Of a DNA stretch of 20,468 nucleotides, positions 7,303 through 15,008 are shown in pieces; position 1 is the stretch's first letter; each line of letters opens with the position of its first letter. The DNA comes from Clostridium sp. CAG:914. GTDB taxonomy: Bacteria > Bacillota_I > Bacilli_A > RF39 > UBA660. The notes under the pieces are model-generated. The model saw nothing but the letters and a program-made list of their open reading frames with translations. It had not been told where the DNA came from and did not search any database. The stretch covers positions 1 to 20,468 of the forward strand of contig FR902159.1 in assembly GCA_000437895.1 (NCBI GenBank). The letters run 5' to 3'. The translations under genes and the position numbers were made by a program.

Positions 7303-9813
7303 CTCTCTAATTTGTTCTATAATATTTTGTTTTTTTATCTTATTCGTAGAATATAACATAGTTAATAATACTATTACAAATACCATTACTATAGATAATA
7401 TAATACTATTCCAAGGTATTAACAAATGACTTATATCCAACATATTAGCTAAAGATAAATGCATCAAACATATTATACCAAAAGACACAGGAAGAGCATA
7501 CACTAATGATTTAACACCAAAAAATAAACTTTCAAAAAACAATATCTTATTAAATCCCCCTCTTGTTAAACCAATACTCCTTAAAACAGCAAATTCTCGT
7601 TTCCTTAATGCCATACTCGTTGATATAGTATTAAAAACAGAAGTAACCCCAATCAAAGTAACCAAAGAAATAAAACCATACATTAATATCTTAATAGCTA
7701 AAACAATATTATTAGAAGTCTTATTTGCCTCATTAATATTTAAATAACTAACCTTATCAGATAAATTACTACTAATATCATCAAGTTCTTTTGCATTATT
7801 ACTAACAATATTTATAGCACTACCATTTATATCATAATCACTCAATATCTTAGAATACAACTTATCATTAATTATTAACTTATAAGGTGGTACCCTATTA
7901 AATTCTGGCATTAAATATGGATATTCATTAGTTACATATATATCTCTCAAATATATATTACAATACTTATCCATATCATTACTAACATCCTCACTATCTA
8001 CATTTACAAAATTACAAACATCTAACTTAATATTTTCATTAGCTACTACAGAAACATCATAATTAACCCTCTTACCATCAGCATAACTTACCCCTTGATA
8101 CTTATTTAAAAGTATTATTTTATCTCCCTTTAACCCTATACTATTCTTATAATCATCATATGATTTATCATCTAAAACAATAACATTAACATAATCATAA
8201 AGAACATCCTCTACATCATTATATTTAATATATTCATCAGTATATTTTAAATCATTTCTAATAGGTATAGTTAAAAATCTATATGATATATAATCCCTAA
8301 CACTATCATTATTTAATATTTCCTTTATTACCTTATCATCATTCTCTAAAATATCATTATAAGATATAGCAACATCAAAAGGAAAACTAGTAAAAACATT
8401 ATCAGTAGTATTTAAAGTATAATTCATATAAGCAGAAAACGATATAAACAACACAATACTAATAAATAAACTTATCGTAGTAACACGATATTTCTTCTTA
8501 TTTCTTTTAATATTCTTAAGAGCAATATCCCCCTCTACACCAAACAACTTAGTAATTAATTTACTAGTTTTAACCTTTTTCTTATTAATTTTAATATCAT
8601 CATTTTGTCTTATTGCTTCTATCGGAGATATTTTACTAGCTCTTCTTGAAGGTATCAAAGCTGATATAAATATTACCACTATCATAAATATAACAGGTAT
8701 AACTATAAACATTGGATTAGTAACAAGTTGCAAATCTATTTCCAATACATTTCCAATCAAATGATTAATAATCACCAAAACTATACCAATACCCAAATAT
8801 GCACTAGCAATTCCCAAAACAATTCCTATTATTCCTACCAAGAAAGCTTCAAATAACACCATATAAGAAATTTGTCTCTTCGTAGCACCTATACTAGATA
8901 AAAGACCAAATTGTTTTTTTCTCTCCATAACAGATATAGCAAAAGAATTATATATAACTATTATACAACCTATTGAAACCAAAGATAACATAATAACAAG
9001 CATACCAACCATAGATTGAAATATATTACCATAAGTTGTCTCCCCATACATGGCAAGTAAAGAAGTATTATACTCAATACTATTTAAAGAATAATTAAGT
9101 TTTTCCCCCAAATCCTTAGCCTGATTCATAATTTTATTCTTTTTATTAAATATAACATATAAAGAAACCTTATCCATATTACCTTCATGAAGAGTTATAG
9201 CCAAATATCCAGGAGCTTGATAGGCCTCATAATTATTTCTCTTCATAATACCCACAATAGTATATTCCAAAGAATCATTTATCTCTAAACTCTCACCATC
9301 CTCATATCCCATATCATTATCCATAATATATTCTTCATTTAATACTCTCTTACCATAATTTAATTTAATTTTATCCCCTATTTTATAAGATATACCACCA
9401 TTAGTAATCATATGTTCAGATATAACAAGTTCATGATTATTCTTAGGAAGTGAACCACTAATTAAATTAACCTGATTAAAAAACTCATCATTAACTTCTT
9501 CAATATACATATATGGTTTATAATCATTATCCGAATTAATTTTTACATATCCCAAAGGAATTCTATAAAAATATTTTAATTTATTTATCTTACTTACCTT
9601 ATCTATATCACTACCATCTAAATCTTTATATATAGCATGATATTCACCCTTATTAGAAATAACTTCTTGAATCATATAATTCTGAAATGATGAAAATAAC
9701 AACCCTATTCCCACCATTAAAGCCACAGATAATATAATTCCAATTATTGTTACAATAGTCCTTTTCTTATTCTGAAGTAAATTTTTAATAGTTAATTCAT
9801 TCAATATTTTCAT
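7291..9813 (-). CDS. Double-FtsX ABC permease (YtrF-like)
   Basis: An 840-residue integral membrane protein with two FtsX repeats: TM1 (about 18-42), an extracytoplasmic domain (about 45-265), TM2-4 (about 267-289, 320-352 and 367-387), a basic cytoplasmic loop, TM5 (about 446-464), a second extracytoplasmic domain (about 466-710) and TM6-8. FtsX-type LLSSIGATKRQI and VLRSIGLTRGGF motifs follow TM2 and TM6. It should work with the ATPase encoded just upstream. I chose ATG 9813 because GAGG lies 6 bases before it. An in-frame ATG four codons earlier (9825) has no spaced SD. The gene overlaps the ATPase gene by 17 bp, suggesting translational coupling. By analogy with YtrF, a role in cell-envelope stress or antimicrobial peptide handling is plausible but not shown. 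Confidence 0.92.
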   Translation of the reverse strand: MKILNELTIKNLLQNKKRTIVTIIGIILSVALMVGIGLLFSSFQNYMIQEVISNKGEYHAIYKDLDGSDIDKVSKINKLKYFYRIPLGYVKINSDNDYKPYMYIEEVNDEFFNQVNLISGSLPKNNHELVISEHMITNGGISYKIGDKIKLNYGKRVLNEEYIMDNDMGYEDGESLEINDSLEYTIVGIMKRNNYEAYQAPGYLAITLHEGNMDKVSLYVIFNKKNKIMNQAKDLGEKLNYSLNSIEYNTSLLAMYGETTYGNIFQSMVGMLVIMLSLVSIGCIIVIYNSFAISVMERKKQFGLLSSIGATKRQISYMVLFEAFLVGIIGIVLGIASAYLGIGIVLVIINHLIGNVLEIDLQLVTNPMFIVIPVIFMIVVIFISALIPSRRASKISPIEAIRQNDDIKINKKKVKTSKLITKLFGVEGDIALKNIKRNKKKYRVTTISLFISIVLFISFSAYMNYTLNTTDNVFTSFPFDVAISYNDILENDDKVIKEILNNDSVRDYISYRFLTIPIRNDLKYTDEYIKYNDVEDVLYDYVNVIVLDDKSYDDYKNSIGLKGDKIILLNKYQGVSYADGKRVNYDVSVVANENIKLDVCNFVNVDSEDVSNDMDKYCNIYLRDIYVTNEYPYLMPEFNRVPPYKLIINDKLYSKILSDYDINGSAINIVSNNAKELDDISSNLSDKVSYLNINEANKTSNNIVLAIKILMYGFISLVTLIGVTSVFNTISTSMALRKREFAVLRSIGLTRGGFNKILFFESLFFGVKSLVYALPVSFGIICLMHLSLANMLDISHLLIPWNSIILSIVMVFVIVLLTMLYSTNKIKKQNIIEQIREENI

Positions 9814-10489
9814 TATTAACCTCATCCTTAACTATCTTACCATCTTCTAAAGTAATAATTCTCCCTGCATTTTTAGCCAACTCCATATCATGCGTTATCA
9901 TAATAATAGTTTGATTATATTTTTCATTAGATAATTTTAATAAATTCATAATTTCCATACTAGCCTTAGAATCTAAATTACCCGTAGGTTCATCAGCCAA
10001 TATAATATCAGGTTTTGACATTAAAGCTCTTCCTATAGATACTCTTTGCTGTTGACCACCAGATAACTCATTAGGTAAATGATTAATTCTTTTAGATAAC
10101 CACAATAAAAGAATTAATTCATTCAAATACTTCTCATCAGGCTTCTTTCCATCTAACAATATAGGTAAAGTCATATTTTCACGAACATTAAGTATCGGAA
10201 TTAAATTATAAAATTGATAAATTAATCCTACCTTTCTCCTCCTAAAAACAGCCAAATCCTCATCCTTTTGCTTAAATACATTAACATCTCCTACAAAAAC
10301 ACTACCACTAGTAGGTCTATCAACCGCTCCTAAAATATGTAATAAAGTTGATTTACCACTACCAGAAGAACCTACAATAGCCACAAATTCCCCTTCATTA
10401 ACATTAAAAGAAACATCATCCAAAGCCTTAACCAAAGTAGACTTCTCCCCATAAACCTTCGTTAAATTCTTAACTTCTAATAAACTCAT
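9797..10489 (-). CDS. ABC ATPase of LolD/MacB type (YtrE-like)
   Basis: A stand-alone 230-residue ATPase with Walker A GSSGSGKS (40-47), Q-loop Gln 92, signature LSGGQQQ (142-148), Walker B ILADEP (164-169), D-loop GNLDS and switch His 200. DEPTGNLDS is typical of ATPases that drive FtsX-family permeases, which matches the double-FtsX gene overlapping its 3' end. Its ATG overlaps the TGA-region end of the GntR regulator gene by 4 bp. It probably forms the YtrEF-like half of the cluster. Confidence 0.95.
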   Translation of the reverse strand: MSLLEVKNLTKVYGEKSTLVKALDDVSFNVNEGEFVAIVGSSGSGKSTLLHILGAVDRPTSGSVFVGDVNVFKQKDEDLAVFRRRKVGLIYQFYNLIPILNVRENMTLPILLDGKKPDEKYLNELILLLWLSKRINHLPNELSGGQQQRVSIGRALMSKPDIILADEPTGNLDSKASMEIMNLLKLSNEKYNQTIIMITHDMELAKNAGRIITLEDGKIVKDEVNNENIE

Positions 10490-10863
10490 TTCTCTATCCT
10501 TTCCATTATCTCTTTCTTACTTATTCCCATATTCTCCAATTCCCTAATCTTATCTTTAATCAAATTAATCTCTTTATCTATTTTATTTTCTAATACCATC
10601 TTTGTATTATTTGAAATAAAAGTCCCCTTAGTACTAATAGTCATAATAACACCCTTATTTTCTAATATATCATACGCTTTCTTTACCGTATTAGGATTAA
10701 TACCCAAATTATTCGCCAATTCTCTTATTGAAGGAATCTGACTCTTTTCCCTCAAAATACCAACAGCAACATATTTTTCAATATTATTTACTATTTGTTC
10801 ATATATAGGTATTCTACTTTGATAGTCTAAATTAATATCTAATCCCATCATTATATTCACCAT
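10486..10863 (-). CDS. GntR-family transcriptional repressor, YtrA subfamily
   Basis: A 125-residue regulator with an N-terminal winged helix-turn-helix. The diagnostic segment IPSIRELANNLGINPNTVKK (about 43-62) continues into YDILENKGVI. The remaining 45 or so residues form only a short helical tail, as in YtrA-type GntR proteins of about 120-130 residues that lack a large effector domain. Such proteins usually repress their own ABC operon. The perfect palindrome at 13613-13633, over the predicted start site of this cluster, is the likely target. The gene sits between the two transporter halves, overlapping the upstream permease gene by 7 bp and the downstream ATPase by 4 bp. An alternative ATG at 10851 follows GGTG and could be the real start. 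Confidence 0.93.
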   Translation of the reverse strand: MVNIMMGLDINLDYQSRIPIYEQIVNNIEKYVAVGILREKSQIPSIRELANNLGINPNTVKKAYDILENKGVIMTISTKGTFISNNTKMVLENKIDKEINLIKDKIRELENMGISKKEIMERIEK

Positions 10864-12710
10864 TCACTCTCATATGATTTCATTTCATCAAGTAAATCAA
10901 AATCATTAATAATAAGCTTATAAACCCTATCATAAGTATATAACCTTATACATACATAAGACTTATCAAAATCTAATTCCAAATCTTTATCCATAACCAC
11001 ATTTATTAATTTTTGAATATTATTACCAGATAAATAATAATCCTCCTCACTATCAAAATCACGTACCACAACACGATATATATACATATTATTAGACTTT
11101 AAATATTCCATAGTTTCTTTATTATAATAATTAATCAAATCATGTCTCAATTCTTCATCTAAAACTACTACTTCTAAATTATTAACACTATAATTATCAT
11201 AAAAATATAAATCTACCCCATATAACAAATTACCACCATTATCATAATATCCAAGATCATAATCCATTATAATATCATTAACTAATTTACTATCTCTTAA
11301 TACCCTATTATTTAAATTATCTAAAATAACATAAGGCTTACTATTATCAATACTCTTCTTATAATAATCATCTTTATTTAATTTATCTACTATATATGTA
11401 TATTCACTATTATCAAATGCAAAATCAAAATAATATGTAAAAGAACCATCCCTAGTACTAACAGATATAGTATTTTCTTCATATACATCATAATTTTTAC
11501 AATTATCAAAAATATATTTTATTAACTCTCTATCCCTTGTACTACCACTTTTATTTAACTTATTACTATCACTTAAAGTAATTTCTTTTATATTATCTAC
11601 ATCTAAATATTTATTATTATCTAAAGAAGAAGTCATACCTAAAAGAATTACAAATACTAAAGAAAACAAAGTATATAACAAAGACTTAAATACATTTAAC
11701 ACTCTCTTTCTAGTAATTAAATCATATATAATAAGATAAGTAATAATAATAGCCAACAATAAAATATAATACGTCATATATTCAAAAGAAAAACCGCTTT
11801 CCTTAAATACTAAATAACCCAAAGCCAAAAACGGAATAACAGTCAAATTCTTTACAAACAAATGAATCTTTTCACTCTTAAATGATGTCTCAACAATTTC
11901 GAACTTCTTCCTATCAAAAAGTAATAACCCTACAAAAATATATATCAAGCTTAATACAAAAGTTTTAACAATAGAAACATTATAATTTAATTTATTATTA
12001 TTCAAGAAAACTTTACTTATAAGTAAATATGGTACTGTATAATTACTATCTCTAACAACATTATAATTAATATCATAGCAATCATTATTTATACATCTAT
12101 TTTCATAAAGAACACCACTTTCCCTATTATTAAATAGACTACCATTAACAGTAATAAAAGTATGTAAAAAAGGAATTAAAAACAAAATAAGCAGTACTAC
12201 AACCACAGAAGTTATCTTATTAGCAGAAACACTTATAGCTATATTACTAACCACAAAAACAAATATATATGCCACAGTCCATAACAAGAAAATATCAAAT
12301 ATCATTCTACCAGGTATAAAAATATTTGAAGATATCAAACTTACCAAAAATAACATTAAACAATTAAGAATATTTAAAATAAGTATTAAACCTATTCCCC
12401 CAACAGTATTAGTCATAAATATTTGCCTTTTAGTAATAGGAAACGACATAACAAAATCACAAGATTTTCTCTTAAATACAAAACTAAACAATGTAATAGA
12501 TAATACAATAGGTATTATATATAATCCTACTATAAACAAATAAGATAAATGATATATATTAGGTATAAAATCACTACTATCAGATATTTTTATTAAATTA
12601 GTAATAAAAGTTAAAATAGGTAATAAAAATATACATAGCAATATTATTGCTCTAGATTTTTTAAAATTCTCTTTCAAAAATTTAAAATTAAACCAACTTG
12701 TTAAATTCAT
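10857..12710 (-). CDS. ABC-2-type permease (YtrC/YtrD-like) with large extracytoplasmic domain
   Basis: A membrane protein of about 617 residues. The N-terminal two thirds hold roughly eight hydrophobic helices. Between them lies a cytoplasmic segment MSFPITKRQIFMTN, typical of ABC-2 permeases next to YtrB-type ATPases. A polar C-terminal domain of about 230 residues, rich in Asp, Tyr and Asn, lies outside the last helix. In Bacillus the equivalent function is split between YtrC and YtrD; here one long protein seems to do the job. I chose ATG 12710, which has GGAGG 9 bases upstream. The earlier in-frame ATG at 12731 has no good SD. It overlaps the ATPase gene by 23 bp, and its TGA lies within the GntR gene start. 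Confidence 0.88.
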   Translation of the reverse strand: MNLTSWFNFKFLKENFKKSRAIILLCIFLLPILTFITNLIKISDSSDFIPNIYHLSYLFIVGLYIIPIVLSITLFSFVFKRKSCDFVMSFPITKRQIFMTNTVGGIGLILILNILNCLMLFLVSLISSNIFIPGRMIFDIFLLWTVAYIFVFVVSNIAISVSANKITSVVVVLLILFLIPFLHTFITVNGSLFNNRESGVLYENRCINNDCYDINYNVVRDSNYTVPYLLISKVFLNNNKLNYNVSIVKTFVLSLIYIFVGLLLFDRKKFEIVETSFKSEKIHLFVKNLTVIPFLALGYLVFKESGFSFEYMTYYILLLAIIITYLIIYDLITRKRVLNVFKSLLYTLFSLVFVILLGMTSSLDNNKYLDVDNIKEITLSDSNKLNKSGSTRDRELIKYIFDNCKNYDVYEENTISVSTRDGSFTYYFDFAFDNSEYTYIVDKLNKDDYYKKSIDNSKPYVILDNLNNRVLRDSKLVNDIIMDYDLGYYDNGGNLLYGVDLYFYDNYSVNNLEVVVLDEELRHDLINYYNKETMEYLKSNNMYIYRVVVRDFDSEEDYYLSGNNIQKLINVVMDKDLELDFDKSYVCIRLYTYDRVYKLIINDFDLLDEMKSYESEW

Positions 12711-13584
12711 AACCCATAGCCTCCATCTCATAAATAAATATCTCTTCCAAAGTTAAATTCAAATAATCTAATATAATTGGATTCTTCTTAGCTAATTTCT
12801 TCTTACTAGTATTATCAACATCTTTAATTATCAATGTAGCAACACTTCCATTTTTTTTATAACTAAGTAAATCTATATCACTAAAATCATCCTTATCAAA
12901 ATCCCCTTTTAAAGATATTTGTACTTTATACATATTTGTCTTTATCGTATCAATCTCACTCTCAAATAAAATACCACCCTGATATAATAATCCTAAATTA
13001 TCACAAATATCTTCTAACTCTCTCAAATTATGACTAGTCATAACAATAGTAGTCTTCTTCTTATTCATCTGCTTAACTATAATCTTCTTCATAACATTTC
13101 TAATTACAGGATCTAACCCATCAAAAGTCTCATCAAAAAACATATAATCAGCATTAGTAGCTATAGCACAAATTAAAGCACATTGTCTTTTCATACCTTT
13201 AGAAAAATTACTAATCTTAACATTTTCCTTTAATTTTAATAATTTAGCTAATTCTCTCAAATAATCCATATCAAACTCATCATACATAGATTGATAATAC
13301 TTAGCCATGTCAATAAGTGTATACCCAGGATAAAAAAACAAATCATCAGGAATAAAAACCATCTTCTGTTTTAATTTAACATTATGAGAAACCTCTTCAC
13401 CATCTATAGTAACACTACCAATATTAGCATCAAATATCCCCATAATTATTCTTAACAAAGTACTTTTACCAGCACCATTAGCCCCCACTAAACCATAAAT
13501 ACAATTATCTTTTATATTAAAACTCAAATTATTCAATACAAAATCATTATCATATTTCTTACTAACACGATCAACTTTTATCAT
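12688..13584 (-). CDS. ABC-2-type transporter ATPase (YtrB-like)
   Basis: A 298-residue ATPase with Walker A GANGAGKST (about 34-42), a degenerate signature FSKGMKRQ (about 127-134), Walker B YMFFDE (about 147-152), a D-loop-like GLDP, and His 185 in TSHNL. FSKGM instead of LSGGQ is common in ATPases of ABC-2 exporters. The usual Q-loop glutamine position reads FIPDD, so the Gln seems replaced by Asp. The C-terminal 90 residues are an accessory region. I chose ATG 13584 because AAGGAG lies 5 bases upstream; an ATG at 13599 has no SD and falls in a palindrome. It is the first gene of the ytr-like cluster and partners the permease overlapping its end. Confidence 0.93.
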   Translation of the reverse strand: MIKVDRVSKKYDNDFVLNNLSFNIKDNCIYGLVGANGAGKSTLLRIIMGIFDANIGSVTIDGEEVSHNVKLKQKMVFIPDDLFFYPGYTLIDMAKYYQSMYDEFDMDYLRELAKLLKLKENVKISNFSKGMKRQCALICAIATNADYMFFDETFDGLDPVIRNVMKKIIVKQMNKKKTTIVMTSHNLRELEDICDNLGLLYQGGILFESEIDTIKTNMYKVQISLKGDFDKDDFSDIDLLSYKKNGSVATLIIKDVDNTSKKKLAKKNPIILDYLNLTLEEIFIYEMEAMGYEFNKLV

Positions 13585-13596
13585 ATTAACTCCTTC

Positions 13597-13610
13597 CATA
13601 TTACAATATG
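13597..13610. promoter_or_regulatory. Second small palindrome in the 5' UTR of the ytr-like operon
   Basis: CATATT and AATATG form a perfect inverted repeat with a two-base centre, only 2 bp from the main operator and next to the SD of the first gene. As RNA it can form a five-pair hairpin with a four-base loop. It may be an accessory repressor site, an RNA structure near the ribosome site, or chance in AT-rich DNA. Confidence 0.35.
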
Positions 13611-13612
13611 TC

Positions 13613-13633
13613 TGTACTATTTGTAATAGTACA
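13613..13633. promoter_or_regulatory. Probable operator for the GntR/YtrA-type repressor
   Basis: A perfect inverted repeat with 9-bp arms, TGTACTATT and AATAGTACA, around a three-base centre. It begins about five bases after the -10 box of the operon promoter, so it covers the transcription start. A bound repressor would block initiation. GntR proteins bind palindromes with outer GT and AC steps, which this has. The only transcription factor encoded nearby is the GntR protein in this same operon. Confidence 0.7.
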
Positions 13634-13638
13634 ATTAA

Positions 13639-13667
13639 ATAATATTACATAATATAATATTTGTCAA
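13639..13667 (-). promoter_or_regulatory. Sigma-A type promoter of the ytr-like operon
   Basis: On the minus strand a perfect TTGACA (13667-13662) and TATTAT (13644-13639) are separated by exactly 17 bp. It lies between the tandem tuf terminators and the palindromic operator, about 55 bp before the first start codon. Confidence 0.8.
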
Positions 13668-13678
13668 CCATATTTTTC

Positions 13679-13710
13679 AAAAAAAGAGTATTGAACTTTG
13701 TCAACACTCT
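13679..13710 (-). terminator. Second of two tandem terminators after tuf
   Basis: AGAGTGTTGA (13710-13701) pairs with TCAATACTCT (13694-13685), ten pairs including one G-U, around a six-base loop, and is followed by seven T on the minus strand. It backs up the hairpin at 13711-13740 and insulates the ABC cluster from strong tuf transcription. Confidence 0.75.
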
Positions 13711-13740
13711 AAAAAAATAGTACTATCAAAGTACTATTTT
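13711..13740 (-). terminator. First of two tandem terminators after tuf
   Basis: AAAATAGTAC (13740-13731) and GTACTATTTT (13723-13714) form a ten-pair stem with a seven-base loop just 9 bases after the tuf stop, running into T residues. The stem's eight-base core is identical to an arm of the operator at 13613-13633. Confidence 0.75.
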
Positions 13741-13749
13741 AATAATTTA

Positions 13750-14934
13750 TTATTCAATAATTTCAGATACTGTACCAGCACCAACTGTTCTTCCACCTTC
13801 ACGGATAGAGAACTTAGTACCATTTTCAACAGCAATTGGAGCTATTAATTCAACAGTAATAGTTACATTATCACCAGGCATAACCATTTCAACACCATCT
13901 GGTAATGTAATTACACCAGTAACATCTGTAGTTCTGAAATAGAATTGTGGTCTGTAGTTTGTAAAGAATGGAGTATGTCTTCCACCTTCTTCTTTAGAAA
14001 GTACATATACTTGTGCTTTAAATTTCTTATGTGGATGAACACTTCCTGGTTTAGCAAGAACTTGACCTCTTTCAACATCTTCACGAGCAATACCACGAAG
14101 TAATACACCAGCATTATCTCCTGCTTCTGCATAATCAAGTTGTTTTCTAAACATTTCAATACCAGTAACAACTGTTTTCTTAGTATCTTTTAAACCAACG
14201 ATTTCAACTTCATCATTTAATTTTAATTGACCTCTTTCAACACGTCCAGTAACAACTGTTCCACGACCTGTAATTGTAAATACGTCTTCAATTGACATTA
14301 AGAATGGTTTGTCATTATCTCTTTCTGGAGTTGGAATCCATTCATCAACTGCATCCATTAATTCATCAATCTTAGGAGTCCAAGCTGGGTCACCTTCAAG
14401 AGCTTTAAGAGCTGAACCTCTAATAATTGGAGTATTATCTCCATCATAACCATATTCAGTTAATAATTCTCTGATTTCCATTTCTACTAAATCTAGTAAT
14501 TCTTCATCATCAACCATATCACATTTGTTCATGAATACTACCATTTTAGGTACTCCAACTTGACGAGCAAGTAAGATATGTTCTCTAGTTTGAGCCATTG
14601 GTCCATCAGTAGCAGCAATAACTAGTATTGCACCATCCATTTGAGCTGCACCAGTAATCATGTTTTTAACATAGTCAGCATGTCCTGGACAGTCAACGTG
14701 AGCATAGTGTCTTTTTTCAGTACTGTACTCAATATGAGCAGTATTGATTGTAATACCTCTTTCTCTTTCTTCTGGAGCTTTATCGATATTTGAAAATTCT
14801 ACTTTTTCATTACCATTTTTTCCAGCTAAATGTGCTGATATAGCAGCAGTTAATGTTGTTTTACCATGGTCAACATGACCGATTGTACCAATATTAACAT
14901 GTGGTTTGCTTCTATCAAATTTTTGTTTTGCCAT
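13750..14934 (-). CDS. tuf: Translation elongation factor Tu
   Basis: A full-length 394-residue EF-Tu, which delivers aminoacyl-tRNA to the ribosome as a GTP complex. The G domain shows GHVDHGKT (19-26), the switch region with RERGITI (57-63), DCPGH (81-85) and NKCD (136-139). Domains 2 and 3 follow with the conserved RGTVVTGRVERG and the C-terminal GGRTVGAGTVSEI. Base and codon use is noticeably less AT-extreme than in the ABC genes next to it, as expected for a highly expressed gene. SD AGAGG lies 8 bases before the ATG. It is last in the str operon, 74 bp after fusA, and has a promoter candidate of its own in that gap. Confidence 0.99.
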   Translation of the reverse strand: MAKQKFDRSKPHVNIGTIGHVDHGKTTLTAAISAHLAGKNGNEKVEFSNIDKAPEERERGITINTAHIEYSTEKRHYAHVDCPGHADYVKNMITGAAQMDGAILVIAATDGPMAQTREHILLARQVGVPKMVVFMNKCDMVDDEELLDLVEMEIRELLTEYGYDGDNTPIIRGSALKALEGDPAWTPKIDELMDAVDEWIPTPERDNDKPFLMSIEDVFTITGRGTVVTGRVERGQLKLNDEVEIVGLKDTKKTVVTGIEMFRKQLDYAEAGDNAGVLLRGIAREDVERGQVLAKPGSVHPHKKFKAQVYVLSKEEGGRHTPFFTNYRPQFYFRTTDVTGVITLPDGVEMVMPGDNVTITVELIAPIAVENGTKFSIREGGRTVGAGTVSEIIE

Positions 14935-14966
14935 TTTATTTTCCTCTCTTTCTTAATTGTTTACAT

Positions 14967-14999
14967 ATTATATTTTAGCAAAAATTTATTTTTTTTCAA
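14967..14999 (-). promoter_or_regulatory. Candidate promoter of tuf in the fusA-tuf gap
   Basis: On the minus strand TTGAAA (14999-14994) precedes TAAAAT (14977-14972) by 16 bp. The -10 is preceded by TGC, giving an extended -10. A perfect TATAAT (14972-14967) lies next to it but too far from the -35. This would allow extra tuf expression beyond the operon promoter. Confidence 0.5.
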
Positions 15000-15008
15000 G
15001 ATGTTTTA

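Noticed and set aside
7291..10489. BceAB-type bacitracin detoxification module
   Set aside because: No two-component system is present, and the permease has two similar FtsX halves with an outer domain each, unlike BceB; the GntR context fits YtrEF better.
238..13584. Bacteriocin or lantibiotic biosynthesis cluster
   Set aside because: No precursor peptide, modification enzyme or C39-type protease was found next to the transporters.
13911..14171. Minus-strand 86-codon open frame inside tuf
   Set aside because: Out-of-frame shadow of the highly conserved EF-Tu gene.
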